Assembly (NCBI GenBank): GCA_025454405.1
Contig: JALOON010000018.1
Span: 62,001-126,000, forward strand
Length of the DNA stretch: 64,000 bases
Direction of reading: 5' to 3'
Source: Oscillatoriaceae cyanobacterium Prado104
Lineage (GTDB): Bacteria > Cyanobacteriota > Cyanobacteriia > Cyanobacteriales > Microcoleaceae
A program made the position numbers and the translations under genes. Below, piece after piece: positions 48,257 to 56,889 of this stretch. The notes beneath the pieces were generated by a model that did not search any database, was not told the DNA's origin, and saw only the letters and a program-made list of their open reading frames with translations. The first letter of the stretch is position 1; each line of letters begins with the position of its first letter.

Positions 48257-49858
48257 ATGTCTAAACTAATGCTCAAAAAGAAAAACGGGGACCAAGTAAG
48301 GCGATCGCCTTCAACTTGGAGCTCGGTTAATTTTTTTCGCGGTACGGCAAAAATATATCGCCAGTTGCAAATAGCGATAATGCGACTGAGCCCCACTTGG
48401 CAAGCCTGCATACCTTTAGCTGCAATTATTGTTTTGGTATCCGGCTACGCAGCCGTTGCCCAAACAGCCCCCACCCCAACCACCGAGGAACAATTGGCCA
48501 GCTTAAAGGTGGGCATGGATACCATGTGGGTCATGATTGCCGGGATGTTGGTGTTCTTTATGAATGCCGGTTTCGGAATGTTAGAAACCGGTTTTTGCCG
48601 TCAGAAAAATGCCGTTAACGTGCTGGCCAAAAACTTGATTGTTTTTGCGCTGTCTACCATCGCGTATTGGGCGATCGGCTTTGCCTTAATGTTCAGTGAC
48701 GGCAACGGTTTCGTGGGTACGAGCGGCGGATTTTTCCTGTGGAATGTAGCGGACAACAGCCCCGCTACAGGAGAAGCTTATCAAGGCATTTTCGACTCGC
48801 TTAACTGGACGGGAGTCCCCCTCAACGCTAAATTCTTTTTCCAATTAGTTTTTGCTGGAACTGCTGCCACGATCGTTTCTGGTGCAGTTGCAGAGCGAAT
48901 TAAATTCATTGACTTCTTAATTTTCTGCTTGCTGCTAGTAGGAATTGCATACCCGATTACCGGACACTGGATTTGGGGCGGCGGCTGGCTGGCAAAAGCA
49001 GGTTTCTGGGATTTTGCCGGTTCGACAGTGGTTCACTCAGTAGGCGGCTGGGCTGCTTTAATGGGTGCGGCATTTCTCGGACCCCGGATCGGCAAGTACC
49101 GCGACGGCGAGACAGTAGCACTGCCCGGTCACAATATGAGCATTGCTACCCTGGGATGTTTAATTCTGTGGTTGGGCTGGTTCGGATTCAACCCCGGTTC
49201 GACAATGGCAGCAGATCCGAATGCGATCGCCCACATTGCCATCACCACCAACACCGCCGGTGCCTTCGGAGGAGTTGCTGCAACGATTACAGCTTGGCTG
49301 TACCTCGGCAAACCAGATTTGTCAATGATTATCAACGGCATCCTCGCCGGTTTAGTGGGAGTTACTGCCAGTTGCGCTTGGGTTAACGTACCCAACTCAG
49401 CAATTATCGGCATTGTTGCCGGTATCATGGTAGTTTTCGCCGTTACTTTCTTCGACAACTTGAAAATTGACGACCCTGTAGGGGCGACTTCAGTTCACTT
49501 AGTTTGCGGTATTTGGGGAACTCTGGCAGTTGGCTTGTTTGCCGACGGCCCGACAACAGGAATTTATACCGCAGGCCCGGCAGCAGGATTGTTGGTAGGT
49601 GGCGGTTTCGGTCAACTCTGGTCGCAATTAGTCGGCATTGTCTCTGTAGGTGGCATGACCGTGTTGCTGAGTACGATTTTCTGGGTAGCCCTCAAAGCTA
49701 TGTTGGGTATTAGGGTTACTCCAGCAGAGGAAGCAGAAGGTTTGGATATCGGCGAACACGGCATGGAAGCCTACACTGGGTTTGTCAAAGAAAGCAGTTT
49801 GGGTAGCAGAAGCGAAGGCGGCCTCGGCGGTTTTGCAGGAGGAAAAACCAAACTTTAG
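48257..49858 (+). CDS. amt: Ammonium transporter, copy 1
   Basis: 533 residues from ATG 48257; an alternative ATG at 48380 gives 492 residues starting with a clear signal peptide ([20 protein letters not shown], cleavage after AVAQ). Eleven membrane segments follow, as in Amt/Mep/Rh channels. Conserved stretches are the first segment [26 protein letters not shown], the Phe-gate/AGA region, and the pore histidines in [11 protein letters not shown] and [10 protein letters not shown]. It brings in ammonium under nitrogen limitation, normally under NtcA/PII control; no GTA-N8-TAC site was found by eye upstream. Confidence 0.93.
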   Translation: MSKLMLKKKNGDQVRRSPSTWSSVNFFRGTAKIYRQLQIAIMRLSPTWQACIPLAAIIVLVSGYAAVAQTAPTPTTEEQLASLKVGMDTMWVMIAGMLVFFMNAGFGMLETGFCRQKNAVNVLAKNLIVFALSTIAYWAIGFALMFSDGNGFVGTSGGFFLWNVADNSPATGEAYQGIFDSLNWTGVPLNAKFFFQLVFAGTAATIVSGAVAERIKFIDFLIFCLLLVGIAYPITGHWIWGGGWLAKAGFWDFAGSTVVHSVGGWAALMGAAFLGPRIGKYRDGETVALPGHNMSIATLGCLILWLGWFGFNPGSTMAADPNAIAHIAITTNTAGAFGGVAATITAWLYLGKPDLSMIINGILAGLVGVTASCAWVNVPNSAIIGIVAGIMVVFAVTFFDNLKIDDPVGATSVHLVCGIWGTLAVGLFADGPTTGIYTAGPAAGLLVGGGFGQLWSQLVGIVSVGGMTVLLSTIFWVALKAMLGIRVTPAEEAEGLDIGEHGMEAYTGFVKESSLGSRSEGGLGGFAGGKTKL

Positions 49859-50176
49859 CTGACAACAGCCAGGGCTTGTGCGACAGGGCTGGGGCGCACT
49901 GCGGTAAGATTTCCTCCGCCGTGCGCAACTCTGGCAAAACACCCTATATTAAACAAACATATATGGACGATCGCCTTTAAGTCCTGGTCTAGAAAAGGCG
50001 GTACGCCGATTTTTTGTGATAGAGTAGTCCGCAACAACAAGGTGCTGCATCACCGTCGTGCCAAACACATCACAGCGATAGGTTGTTACGGGAATTGAGG
50101 CGCAAGTCGATCGGTAAAATTAGATGCAGCACTTGTGTAAATTATTCGGTGTGGTGTCTGCAAATCGCCTGAGTTT
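49859..50176. other. Spacer, 318 bp, between amt copy 1 and the SGNH gene
   Basis: No gene is seen. TGCGCAC/GTGCGCA-like words at its start and GATGCAGCACTT near 50122 do not form a recognisable element. An NtcA-type palindrome was looked for and not found. Confidence 0.4.
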
Positions 50177-51088
50177 ATGGAGAAATTTGGAGGAATCAGC
50201 AGAATTAGAACCGATAGTTCTCTATCAAGGCTGAGATTTAGCCGATCGAAACCGGTTCCGTTTTGGGCTCTGCTATCACTAGTTACCAACGGGGTACTGA
50301 TAGTGACAGTCGTTCAACTAATGCTGCGGGGACAGGGATTGCCGGAAAACTCCTCAGCCAGTGCTGCTGTCACTGCCGCTAGCATTGAAGAACCAATTCC
50401 ACCCCCAGCAAAACCTGTCAGGGCAGTTCAAGATATGCCCGTACCCGGACAGCGCCACAAGTGGACTTACCAGCAGTGGGTTTCTCAGTTGGGACGGGAA
50501 GCGGAGGCTGTGGCTGCAAATAAGCCCCCAAGGCTGACTGTTTTGGCAGGAGATTCTCTGAGCATGTGGTTCCCCACCAAACTGTTGCCGACCGATCGCA
50601 CTTGGCTCAATCAAGGGATTTCTGGAGAGACTTCGGCGGGATTGCTGAAGCGCTTGCAGTTATTCGATCGCACGCGACCGGATACCGTTTTTGTGATGAT
50701 CGGGATTAACGATTTGCTGCGCGGTGCCAGCGATGAAGGGATTGCTGACAACCTGCGCCAGATTGTCCGCGATTTGCGCTGGGCTCACCCCAAAGCCCAG
50801 ATTGTCGTGCAGTCGATTTTGCCCCACAGTGCAGAACAAACCACTTGGGAAAATCGCGATCGCCTTTTGACTATACCTAACAGCCGGATTCGAGACATTA
50901 ACCGCCGGTTTCAAGATATTGCTAATGCTGAAAATGTTTTGTATCTAGACTTGTACTCGATGTTTGTCGATGCAGACGGTAATTTACCGATCGAACTGAG
51001 TACAGACGGCTTGCACCTCAACGATCGCGGTTATTTAGTTTGGCGATCGGCCATGCAGCTTTTCAGTCAGATGCGCTTGAAAAATTAG
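50177..51088 (+). CDS. SGNH/GDSL-family hydrolase, membrane-anchored
   Basis: 303 residues, ATG start. One N-terminal membrane helix (residues ~30-50, WALLSLVTNGVLIVTVVQLML), then a Pro-rich linker, so the catalytic domain is outside the cytoplasm. SGNH blocks: GDS at 125-127 (block I, nucleophile serine), GISGETSAG (block II), GINDLL (block III), and STDGLHLND (block V with Asp-His). Such enzymes de-acylate lipids or cell-wall glycans; the substrate is unknown. It lies between two ammonium transporter genes without obvious functional link. Confidence 0.88.
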   Translation: MEKFGGISRIRTDSSLSRLRFSRSKPVPFWALLSLVTNGVLIVTVVQLMLRGQGLPENSSASAAVTAASIEEPIPPPAKPVRAVQDMPVPGQRHKWTYQQWVSQLGREAEAVAANKPPRLTVLAGDSLSMWFPTKLLPTDRTWLNQGISGETSAGLLKRLQLFDRTRPDTVFVMIGINDLLRGASDEGIADNLRQIVRDLRWAHPKAQIVVQSILPHSAEQTTWENRDRLLTIPNSRIRDINRRFQDIANAENVLYLDLYSMFVDADGNLPIELSTDGLHLNDRGYLVWRSAMQLFSQMRLKN

Positions 51089-51511
51089 TTGGTGGAGAGT
51101 TGATAGTTGATAGTTGGGCATTGGAAACAGCGTGGCGCAGGGATTGGGCAGTTGTCCCACTCTCCGCCGATCTTCCCCTCCCGCGCTCGCAATCAGGCAC
51201 TGTCATCTACCCAAAGATATATTAATAAAAGCTTAAGCCGAGGTGTTTTGTATTTGATGATACCGAATTACCTCGATCGCACGTGGTGCAATCCAAAAAT
51301 CACGATTTTTTGACAGGGGATTGACGATGTTTAGATGAGTTCGGCTATGTAAAGTCAGAATTTATAAGGATTGGGAATTATCTATGTAAGATTCGTTCCG
51401 CCAAAACAGGGCTTAAAACCAAAATAACTATTGCATCTAAAAAATCCTGACATCTAAAAAATTCGCTCGATCGTCCCTGCAAATAGCTGAATATTTGAGG
51501 GTAAAAATAAC
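51089..51511. other. Spacer, 423 bp, upstream of amt copy 2
   Basis: Begins with TTGATAG heptamers (51100-51112). The rest is AT-rich and should hold the amt promoter. I looked for GTA-N8-TAC and found only half-sites (GTAAAGTCAGAATTT, near 51350), which I do not call. No gene. Confidence 0.45.
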
Positions 51512-52924
51512 GTGTTCAGAAAAAGTCTCGCGATCGCCCTAGTAACTCTATGGCTGTCGATCGGCCCCTTGATGGGCAATGCCTTAGCTCAAGATGCAGC
51601 AGCGCCCAATCCGATCGACTCCGGCGATACCGCCTGGATGTTGGTATCTTCAGCAATGGTGTTATTAATGACACCAGGGCTGGCATTTTTTTACGGAGGA
51701 CTGGTGCGATCGCGCAACGTCCTCAACACAATGATGATGAGCCTGGTAATGATGGCCACGATCGGCGTCACTTGGGTGCTGTGGGGTTACAGTTTAGCCT
51801 TTGACGTGTCGGTCAAATTTCCAGAATTTGGGGTAGGAATCGAAAGCTACATCGGCGGGATCGACTGGCTGTTTTTGAACAACGTCGCAGCCGACAAACC
51901 AGATCCGGTGGGCTATGCAGCAACAATTCCCCACCAACTCTTCATGGTTTACCAGATGATGTTTGCCATCATCACTCCCGCCTTGATTTCCGGGGCGATC
52001 GTCGAACGGGTAACATTTAAAGCCTATTTTTGGTTCATGCTGCTGTGGTCTACATTCATCTATTCGCCTTTAGCCCACTGGGTTTGGGGTAGAGGTTGGC
52101 TGGCTGCGATCGGATCTCTGGACTTTGCCGGCGGCACCGTCGTGCACATCAGTTCCGGCGTTTCAGCCGTAGTCGCCGCTTGGCTGATCGGACCTCGCAA
52201 AGACCACCTCAACAAGCCCCACACCCCCCACAACGTCCCTTACGTCTTGCTGGGTATCGGTTTGCTGTGGTTCGGGTGGTGCGGCTTCAACGGCGGCAGC
52301 GCCTTAGGTTCTGGTTCCTTAGCAACCGTTGCTTTTGTCACCACAACGATTTCTGCAGCAGCCGGCGGCTTAACCTGGACAATTCTGGAATGGGTACTCA
52401 GGGGCAAACCCACAGCAGTAGGAATTGCCAGCGGCTTCTTGGCGGGACTGGTGGGAATCACGCCGGCTGCTGGATTCGTGCTTCCGGTGGGGGCAATTCT
52501 GATCGGTTCGATTACAGCAGTTTGCTGTTTCTTTGCCGTTAGTTTGCGGGCAAAACTCGGATTTGACGACACTTTAGACACCTACCCAGTACACGGCGTT
52601 GGCGGAACTGTAGGCGCAATTCTGACCGGTGTATTTGCTACTAAAGCGGTAAACGCTGCGGGGGCTGATGGTCTGTTTTCAGGGAATCCAGGGCTAGTAG
52701 GGATTCAATTTGCAGGTGTTTTAGCTACTTACATATTTGCGGCGGCCGGCACTTTTGCGATCGTCAAATTGCTGGGTGTTTTTATGGAATTGCGGGTTGC
52801 GCCGTCTGCGGAAGACCAAGGTTTGGATATTAACGAGCACGGTGAAGAGGCTTACGGAGAGGATTTGGTCGGCGGTTTGAGTATCTTTGAATCGAGTTCT
52901 CCTTTTTCGCCGAAGAAGGTCTAA
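51512..52924 (+). CDS. amt: Ammonium transporter, copy 2
   Basis: 470 residues, GTG start with GAGGG at 51497-51501. An N-terminal signal peptide (RKSLAIALVTLWLSIGPLMG, cleavage after ALAQ) precedes eleven membrane segments. It belongs to the classical Amt1 type: DTAWMLVSSAMVLLMTPGLAFFYGGLVR at the start, FAGGTVVHISSGVSA and YPVHGVGGTVGAI carrying the two pore histidines. It differs clearly from copy 1 (which lacks the MTPGLAFFYGG segment), so the two are ancient paralogues and not a recent duplication. Confidence 0.94.
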   Translation: MFRKSLAIALVTLWLSIGPLMGNALAQDAAAPNPIDSGDTAWMLVSSAMVLLMTPGLAFFYGGLVRSRNVLNTMMMSLVMMATIGVTWVLWGYSLAFDVSVKFPEFGVGIESYIGGIDWLFLNNVAADKPDPVGYAATIPHQLFMVYQMMFAIITPALISGAIVERVTFKAYFWFMLLWSTFIYSPLAHWVWGRGWLAAIGSLDFAGGTVVHISSGVSAVVAAWLIGPRKDHLNKPHTPHNVPYVLLGIGLLWFGWCGFNGGSALGSGSLATVAFVTTTISAAAGGLTWTILEWVLRGKPTAVGIASGFLAGLVGITPAAGFVLPVGAILIGSITAVCCFFAVSLRAKLGFDDTLDTYPVHGVGGTVGAILTGVFATKAVNAAGADGLFSGNPGLVGIQFAGVLATYIFAAAGTFAIVKLLGVFMELRVAPSAEDQGLDINEHGEEAYGEDLVGGLSIFESSSPFSPKKV

Positions 52925-52951
52925 AGTTGATTTTTTCGATGAGTTCGATCG

Positions 52952-52990
52952 TGCAAAGATGCAGGTAGTTGTGTCTTTGCGCTTTTTTTG
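52952..52990 (+). terminator. Intrinsic terminator after amt copy 2
   Basis: GCAAAGA (52953-52959) pairs with TCTTTGC (52974-52980) and is followed by GCTTTTTTTG. It lies 30 bp after the amt stop and before the inverted-repeat element. Confidence 0.7.
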
Positions 52991-53000
52991 GGTTTTCGAT

Positions 53001-53481
53001 TGAACCGCGAAGGCGCGAAGAGCGCGAAGGAAGAAGAGGAAGAAGGGTTAGGAGGAGAGAATAATGCGTTTGATGCCGTCTTTGAGGATGGGAACGTTGA
53101 AATTTATGAGAAGACCCAGTCTTTTTTTGGTCATTTTGAGATAAGAAATAACTTGGGCTTCGTGGATGGGAGATAGCTTTTCGACAGCTTTGAGTTCGAC
53201 AATGAGGATATCGCCCACCATAAAGTCTAATTCACCTTCGCCTACTGGATGACCTTTGTAGGTGATGGCTACAGGTTTTTTAGGGTGACAAGGTATTGCC
53301 CGCGTCTGAAATTCAGCTTGCAAGGCTTTTTGGTACACAGACTCTAAAAATCCTGGCCCTAAAACCCGATGCACCTCAATTGCAGCCCCAATTACTCCAT
53401 AAGCCAACTCCTCCACCTGTCTGCCCAACTGATTCATTCTTCTCTCTTCTTCCTTCGCGTCCTTCGCGCCTTCGCGGTTCA
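53001..53481. mobile_element. GxxExxY gene inside 38-bp terminal inverted repeats
   Basis: TGAACCGCGAAGGCGCGAAG starts at 53001, and the inverted copy ends at 53481. The arms are 38 bp (53001-53038 and 53444-53481), identical except for two adjacent swapped bases (AG versus GA). The 481-bp unit contains one gene, on the minus strand. The 53444-53481 arm forms its upstream region. No target-site duplication is evident. I infer a small mobile or self-spreading unit; no transposase is present in it. Confidence 0.65.
53048..53437 (-). CDS. GxxExxY protein (PD-(D/E)XK-like fold)
   Basis: 129 residues from ATG 53437 (MNQLGRQVEELAYGVIGAAIEVHRVLGPGFLESVYQKAL); an in-frame extension to 53482 would be encoded by the inverted repeat (NREGAKDAKEEER) and is rejected. 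Signature G-P-G-F-L-E-S-V-Y at 27-35. Nuclease-like core: E69, D71 (GEGELDFMVGD) and E81-x-K83 (IVELKAVEKL). Members are widespread in bacteria, occur in many copies, and have no established function. Nuclease activity is inferred from the fold. Confidence 0.88.
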   Translation of the reverse strand: MNQLGRQVEELAYGVIGAAIEVHRVLGPGFLESVYQKALQAEFQTRAIPCHPKKPVAITYKGHPVGEGELDFMVGDILIVELKAVEKLSPIHEAQVISYLKMTKKRLGLLINFNVPILKDGIKRIILSS

Positions 53482-53612
53482 TTCCTTCTTCCTCTTATTT
53501 TGCCGATAATACAAACAGCATATCCCCATGTTTGCTACTGAATCAATATCCCGATCGCCCCCAACCGTTTTAAAATCAAGAGTAATTAACCTAAATTTGA
53601 CACAGGCACCGC

Positions 53613-54818
53613 ATGGATACTAAAGCTTTTAAGAGATCTCTCCAACAGTCGGAGAACTACCACCGCAAGGGTTTCGGTCACGAAGCTGAGGTTGCCGGGG
53701 TGATGCAAACCGCTTATCAAAGCAGTTTGATCCAGCAAATTCGGGACAATAATTACAGGCTGACGCGCGGCCCGGTGACAATTCGGCTGGCTGAGGCTTT
53801 TGGTTTTTGTTGGGGTGTAGAACGGGCTGTTGCTATTGCTTATGAAACTCGCCAGCATTTCCCTACCGAACGCATCTGGATTACTAATGAAATCATCCAC
53901 AATCCGTCAGTAAATCAGCATTTGCGGGATATGGAAGTTAATTTTATTGCTGTTGAAAAGGGGCAGAAAAATTTTTCAGTTGTGGATGCTGGAGATGTGG
54001 TGATTTTACCTGCTTTTGGAGCGAGCGTGCAGGAAATGCAGTTACTTAATGATAAAGGCTGCAAAATTGTCGATACAACTTGTCCTTGGGTTTCTAAGGT
54101 TTGGAATTCTGTTGAGAAGCACAAGAAAAAAGATTGCACTTCGATTATTCACGGCAAATACAATCACGAAGAAACAGTTGCCACGAGTTCTTTTGCGAAT
54201 AAATATTTGGTGGTGTTGAATTTGCAGGAAGCTGAATATGTCAGCAATTATATCATCAATGGTGGCGATCGCGCTGAATTTTTGGCAAAATTCAGCAAGG
54301 CTTGTTCTGCTGGTTTTGACCCAGATAAGGACTTAGAAAGAGTGGGAATTGCCAACCAAACTACGATGCTCAAAAGCGAGACGGAGCAAATCGGCAAGTT
54401 GTTTGAACGCACGATGATGCGGAAGTTCGGACCGGATAAATTAAACGAACATTTTTTGAGTTTCAATACGATCTGCGACGCGACTCAAGAGCGGCAGGAT
54501 GCGATGTTGAATTTGGTGGAAGAAGAGTTAGATTTGATGGTGGTAATTGGCGGTTTTAATTCTTCCAATACTACACACTTGCAGGAAATCTCGATCGAGC
54601 GCAAAATTCCATCTTACCATATCGATTGTGCGGAGCGCATTTTATCGGGAAATCGCATCGAACACAAGCCTTTAGGCAGCGATTTAACAATCGCCCAAAA
54701 CTGGCTGCCGGAGGGCGAAATTGTGGTGGGCGTGACTTCTGGTGCTTCGACACCTGATAAAGTTGTTGAAGATACGATCGAGCGCATTTTTGAGATGAAA
54801 GCTTTAGCAATTGCTTAA
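53613..54818 (+). CDS. ispH: 4-hydroxy-3-methylbut-2-enyl diphosphate reductase
   Basis: 401 residues, the long cyanobacterial/plant-type form. IspH makes IPP and DMAPP from HMBPP in the last step of the MEP isoprenoid pathway, feeding carotenoids, phytol and quinones. The three 4Fe-4S cysteines are C66 ([10 protein letters not shown]), C157 ([11 protein letters not shown]) and C288 ([13 protein letters not shown]). The E-x-x-T region near HNPSVNQHL and [13 protein letters not shown] are present. ATG start; monocistronic. Confidence 0.96.
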   Translation: MDTKAFKRSLQQSENYHRKGFGHEAEVAGVMQTAYQSSLIQQIRDNNYRLTRGPVTIRLAEAFGFCWGVERAVAIAYETRQHFPTERIWITNEIIHNPSVNQHLRDMEVNFIAVEKGQKNFSVVDAGDVVILPAFGASVQEMQLLNDKGCKIVDTTCPWVSKVWNSVEKHKKKDCTSIIHGKYNHEETVATSSFANKYLVVLNLQEAEYVSNYIINGGDRAEFLAKFSKACSAGFDPDKDLERVGIANQTTMLKSETEQIGKLFERTMMRKFGPDKLNEHFLSFNTICDATQERQDAMLNLVEEELDLMVVIGGFNSSNTTHLQEISIERKIPSYHIDCAERILSGNRIEHKPLGSDLTIAQNWLPEGEIVVGVTSGASTPDKVVEDTIERIFEMKALAIA

Positions 54819-54859
54819 TCTTGGGACTGCGATACAACTGTTTGAAGCACTCTTAAAGT

Positions 54860-54876
54860 CCCCCTTCTTAAGGGGG
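54860..54876. repeat. CCCCCTTCTTAAGGGGG palindrome
   Basis: A near-palindrome followed by ATTTAGGGGGA. Such CCCCCTT-AAGGGGG elements are scattered in many cyanobacterial intergenic regions. Here it lies after ispH and may end its transcript. Confidence 0.5.
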
Positions 54877-55007
54877 ATTTAGGGGGATCTGAGTTCGGCT
54901 ACAAACGAGATTTTTCAAAGGTTTTAGTCTTAAGTTGACACCTATGCAGTCCTTCTTCTGCGGACTGAAGTCCTCACTACTAACCTTTACGAACGAGCGA
55001 CTAACTA

Positions 55008-55868
55008 TTAACACGATAAAATCTTCCTTGTTCCTTCTACTGATTTCCGACCGGATACGTAAAAAGTAGTAATATCGTTCCAAACTCCGCACTCGGTTTC
55101 TAAAGCTGCTAATTCAACTTCAAATTCAGTCTTAGCTTGCGCTAAATCCTCAGGTGAAAGTGCTGACAAAGGAGGCGGATATTGTCCGGGCGCTGGATGG
55201 GAAATTCCCGCCCACATTGACTTTGCTTTTTCCAAAGTGATGTAGCTGCCGTTTTGTTCAATTTTAATATCGACTTTCTCAAATCCAGCATTTTCGAGCA
55301 AGCTGTGGCACTTTTCAACAGTACCTGTGGGTTTGCTCATATTGAAAGCAATTCCGTATTTTTCGGCTACTTTTTGGGTGACAACTCCGGCAACAAATGC
55401 GGTATCTGCAAAGGCATGAATGCCGATGATTCCCCCTGGTTTGAGAAACTTGTGCCAGAGAGTGAGGGCTGAATGCAAGTCGGACATCCAAATAAATGCA
55501 GAAGAACAAAAAATGCGATCGAAACTGTTATTTGCAAAATCTAGCGTTTCCGCGTCTGCCAGCAACAATTCTGTATTGTTGAGATTTAATTCTAAAGCTT
55601 TTTGTCGCGCTCGATCGAGCATTCCCGCCGCAATATCTACGCCCACAACTCGACCCGTTGACCCCACAATTTCGGCCGTCGCCAATGCTGCGTGACCCGT
55701 TCCAGTTGCAATATCTAAAACCTGCTGCCCGCTGCTAACTTGCCCGAATTCTACCAGACGGCGAGCAATCTGGAAATGCCAATCGCTGCTGTCGTAAGTT
55801 GGACTTCTGCGAGTATACAAATCAGCAATTTCCTGTTTGTATCGATCGAGTTGAATTCGGTGATTCAT
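55008..55868 (-). CDS. Class I SAM-dependent methyltransferase
   Basis: 286 residues, ATG at 55868. SAM-binding motif I VLDIATGTGHAALA (~residues 50-63), motif II GVDIAAGMLDRARQK, ADAETLDFANNSFDRIFCSSAFIWM, and LKPGGIIGIHAF: the pattern of the UbiE/Methyltransf_11 type. The C-terminal ~100 residues probably bind the acceptor, which cannot be named from sequence. No neighbours in an obvious pathway. Confidence 0.85.
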   Translation of the reverse strand: MNHRIQLDRYKQEIADLYTRRSPTYDSSDWHFQIARRLVEFGQVSSGQQVLDIATGTGHAALATAEIVGSTGRVVGVDIAAGMLDRARQKALELNLNNTELLLADAETLDFANNSFDRIFCSSAFIWMSDLHSALTLWHKFLKPGGIIGIHAFADTAFVAGVVTQKVAEKYGIAFNMSKPTGTVEKCHSLLENAGFEKVDIKIEQNGSYITLEKAKSMWAGISHPAPGQYPPPLSALSPEDLAQAKTEFEVELAALETECGVWNDITTFYVSGRKSVEGTRKILSC

Positions 55869-55902
55869 ATTGCCAAGCCTACCTTAGGTTAGACCCTAAA
55901 TT

Positions 55903-56277
55903 CTATACTATTTCTAAAGTTAAAATACCCTGCGGTTTGTCCACAACTAGCCGCATCCTGTCTAACCATTGCGAACCGATTAAAATCTCGGGGAGTTCAC
56001 CTCCAACATGAACCGGAACGACAAAATCTTGACCGTCAACAATTACCCTGCCTTCATAGATATCAAACAAAGCATCTCCCCGTGCGGTCTGCATCTCAGT
56101 TTCTGAGACAATTAAAGGCCAATCCAAACCATCTAAGTCTTGAGAATTAATCGCCAGAAAACCTGTGGTGAAACCTGTATCTAGCAGCACTTCTACAGGA
56201 AAAATTTCGCCATTAGCTGCAATCAATTCTATTTCAAAAAACAACTGTCCGTTTTCCCCAAACCAACCCGATATCAT
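55903..56277 (-). CDS. Retropepsin-like aspartic protease
   Basis: 124 residues from ATG 56277, which overlaps the upstream gene's stop (ATGA), so translation is coupled. Active-site motif LLDTGFTTG with D33 of DTG, followed later by an ILIGSQWLDR flap/core segment as in clan AA proteases that act as dimers. No signal peptide. The partner gene upstream encodes a small protein that may be its substrate or regulator. A start at TTG 56289 is possible but less likely. Confidence 0.78.
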   Translation of the reverse strand: MISGWFGENGQLFFEIELIAANGEIFPVEVLLDTGFTTGFLAINSQDLDGLDWPLIVSETEMQTARGDALFDIYEGRVIVDGQDFVVPVHVGGELPEILIGSQWLDRMRLVVDKPQGILTLEIV

Positions 56278-56597
56278 ATGCTGCCACAAGTTCCTGTTTC
56301 ATTGAGGCGAAACATTGTTAATTTGGCACTATTTTCGCCATACTGTTCTTTAATCTTTTGGATAATTCCTAAAAGTTTGGGGTCAATTAAGTATGCTTCG
56401 CTGTCGGGTTCGATCGCAATAAACCAATTGTAATGTTCGCCGATTAGTTCCGGGCGAATTCGCTCGAAGATTTTTCGACCGCGCAAACGCCTTTGAGTTC
56501 TTTCTGCTTCGCGCCTTGCTAATTCTTCGGGCGGTACTATCGGTTTGGGAGAAATTCTAGCCCGCAGGGCTTGGCGCTTTTGGGATAGCTGAGTCAT
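56274..56597 (-). CDS. Hypothetical protein, partner of the aspartic protease
   Basis: 107 residues, ATG at 56597. The N-terminal half is strongly basic and helical (LSQKRQALRARI...EELARREAERTQRRLRGRKIFERIRPEL). The C-terminal half is a small domain (HYNWFIAIEPDSEAYLIDPKLLGIIQKIKEQYG). The pattern, an extended basic arm plus a compact domain in front of an overlapping second gene, recalls antitoxin-like or adaptor proteins, but no family is assigned. Confidence 0.7.
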   Translation of the reverse strand: MTQLSQKRQALRARISPKPIVPPEELARREAERTQRRLRGRKIFERIRPELIGEHYNWFIAIEPDSEAYLIDPKLLGIIQKIKEQYGENSAKLTMFRLNETGTCGSI

Positions 56598-56889
56598 GGT
56601 ATTTGTTAATTCGTTTTTTTAATTTAATGTATGGATGCGCAGGCCTTTGTTTCACGAAGCGAAATCTAACACCAATATCATAACTGTGCCCAACACCAAC
56701 AGTCTGACAGTGTGGGATTTCATTCTTCAAGCCAAAAAAACCTACGTATATTATGTCGATCGTACCAGCACCACCTTTTGATAAAAAAAATTTATGCCCC
56801 TAAAATAGCTGCAATTGGCAAAAAAACTGCTAGATTGCGCTACAGAAACCATTAAACAGCGTTCGTCTTGCCCAGCAACCAGCAACACC

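Noticed and set aside
51340-51380. NtcA-binding site upstream of amt copy 2
   Set aside because: Only half-sites are present; GTA-N8-TAC is not matched.
52988-53176. Plus-strand frame at the left arm of the inverted-repeat element (NREGAKSAKEEEEE)
   Set aside because: It is encoded mainly by the inverted repeat and runs antisense to the GxxExxY gene.
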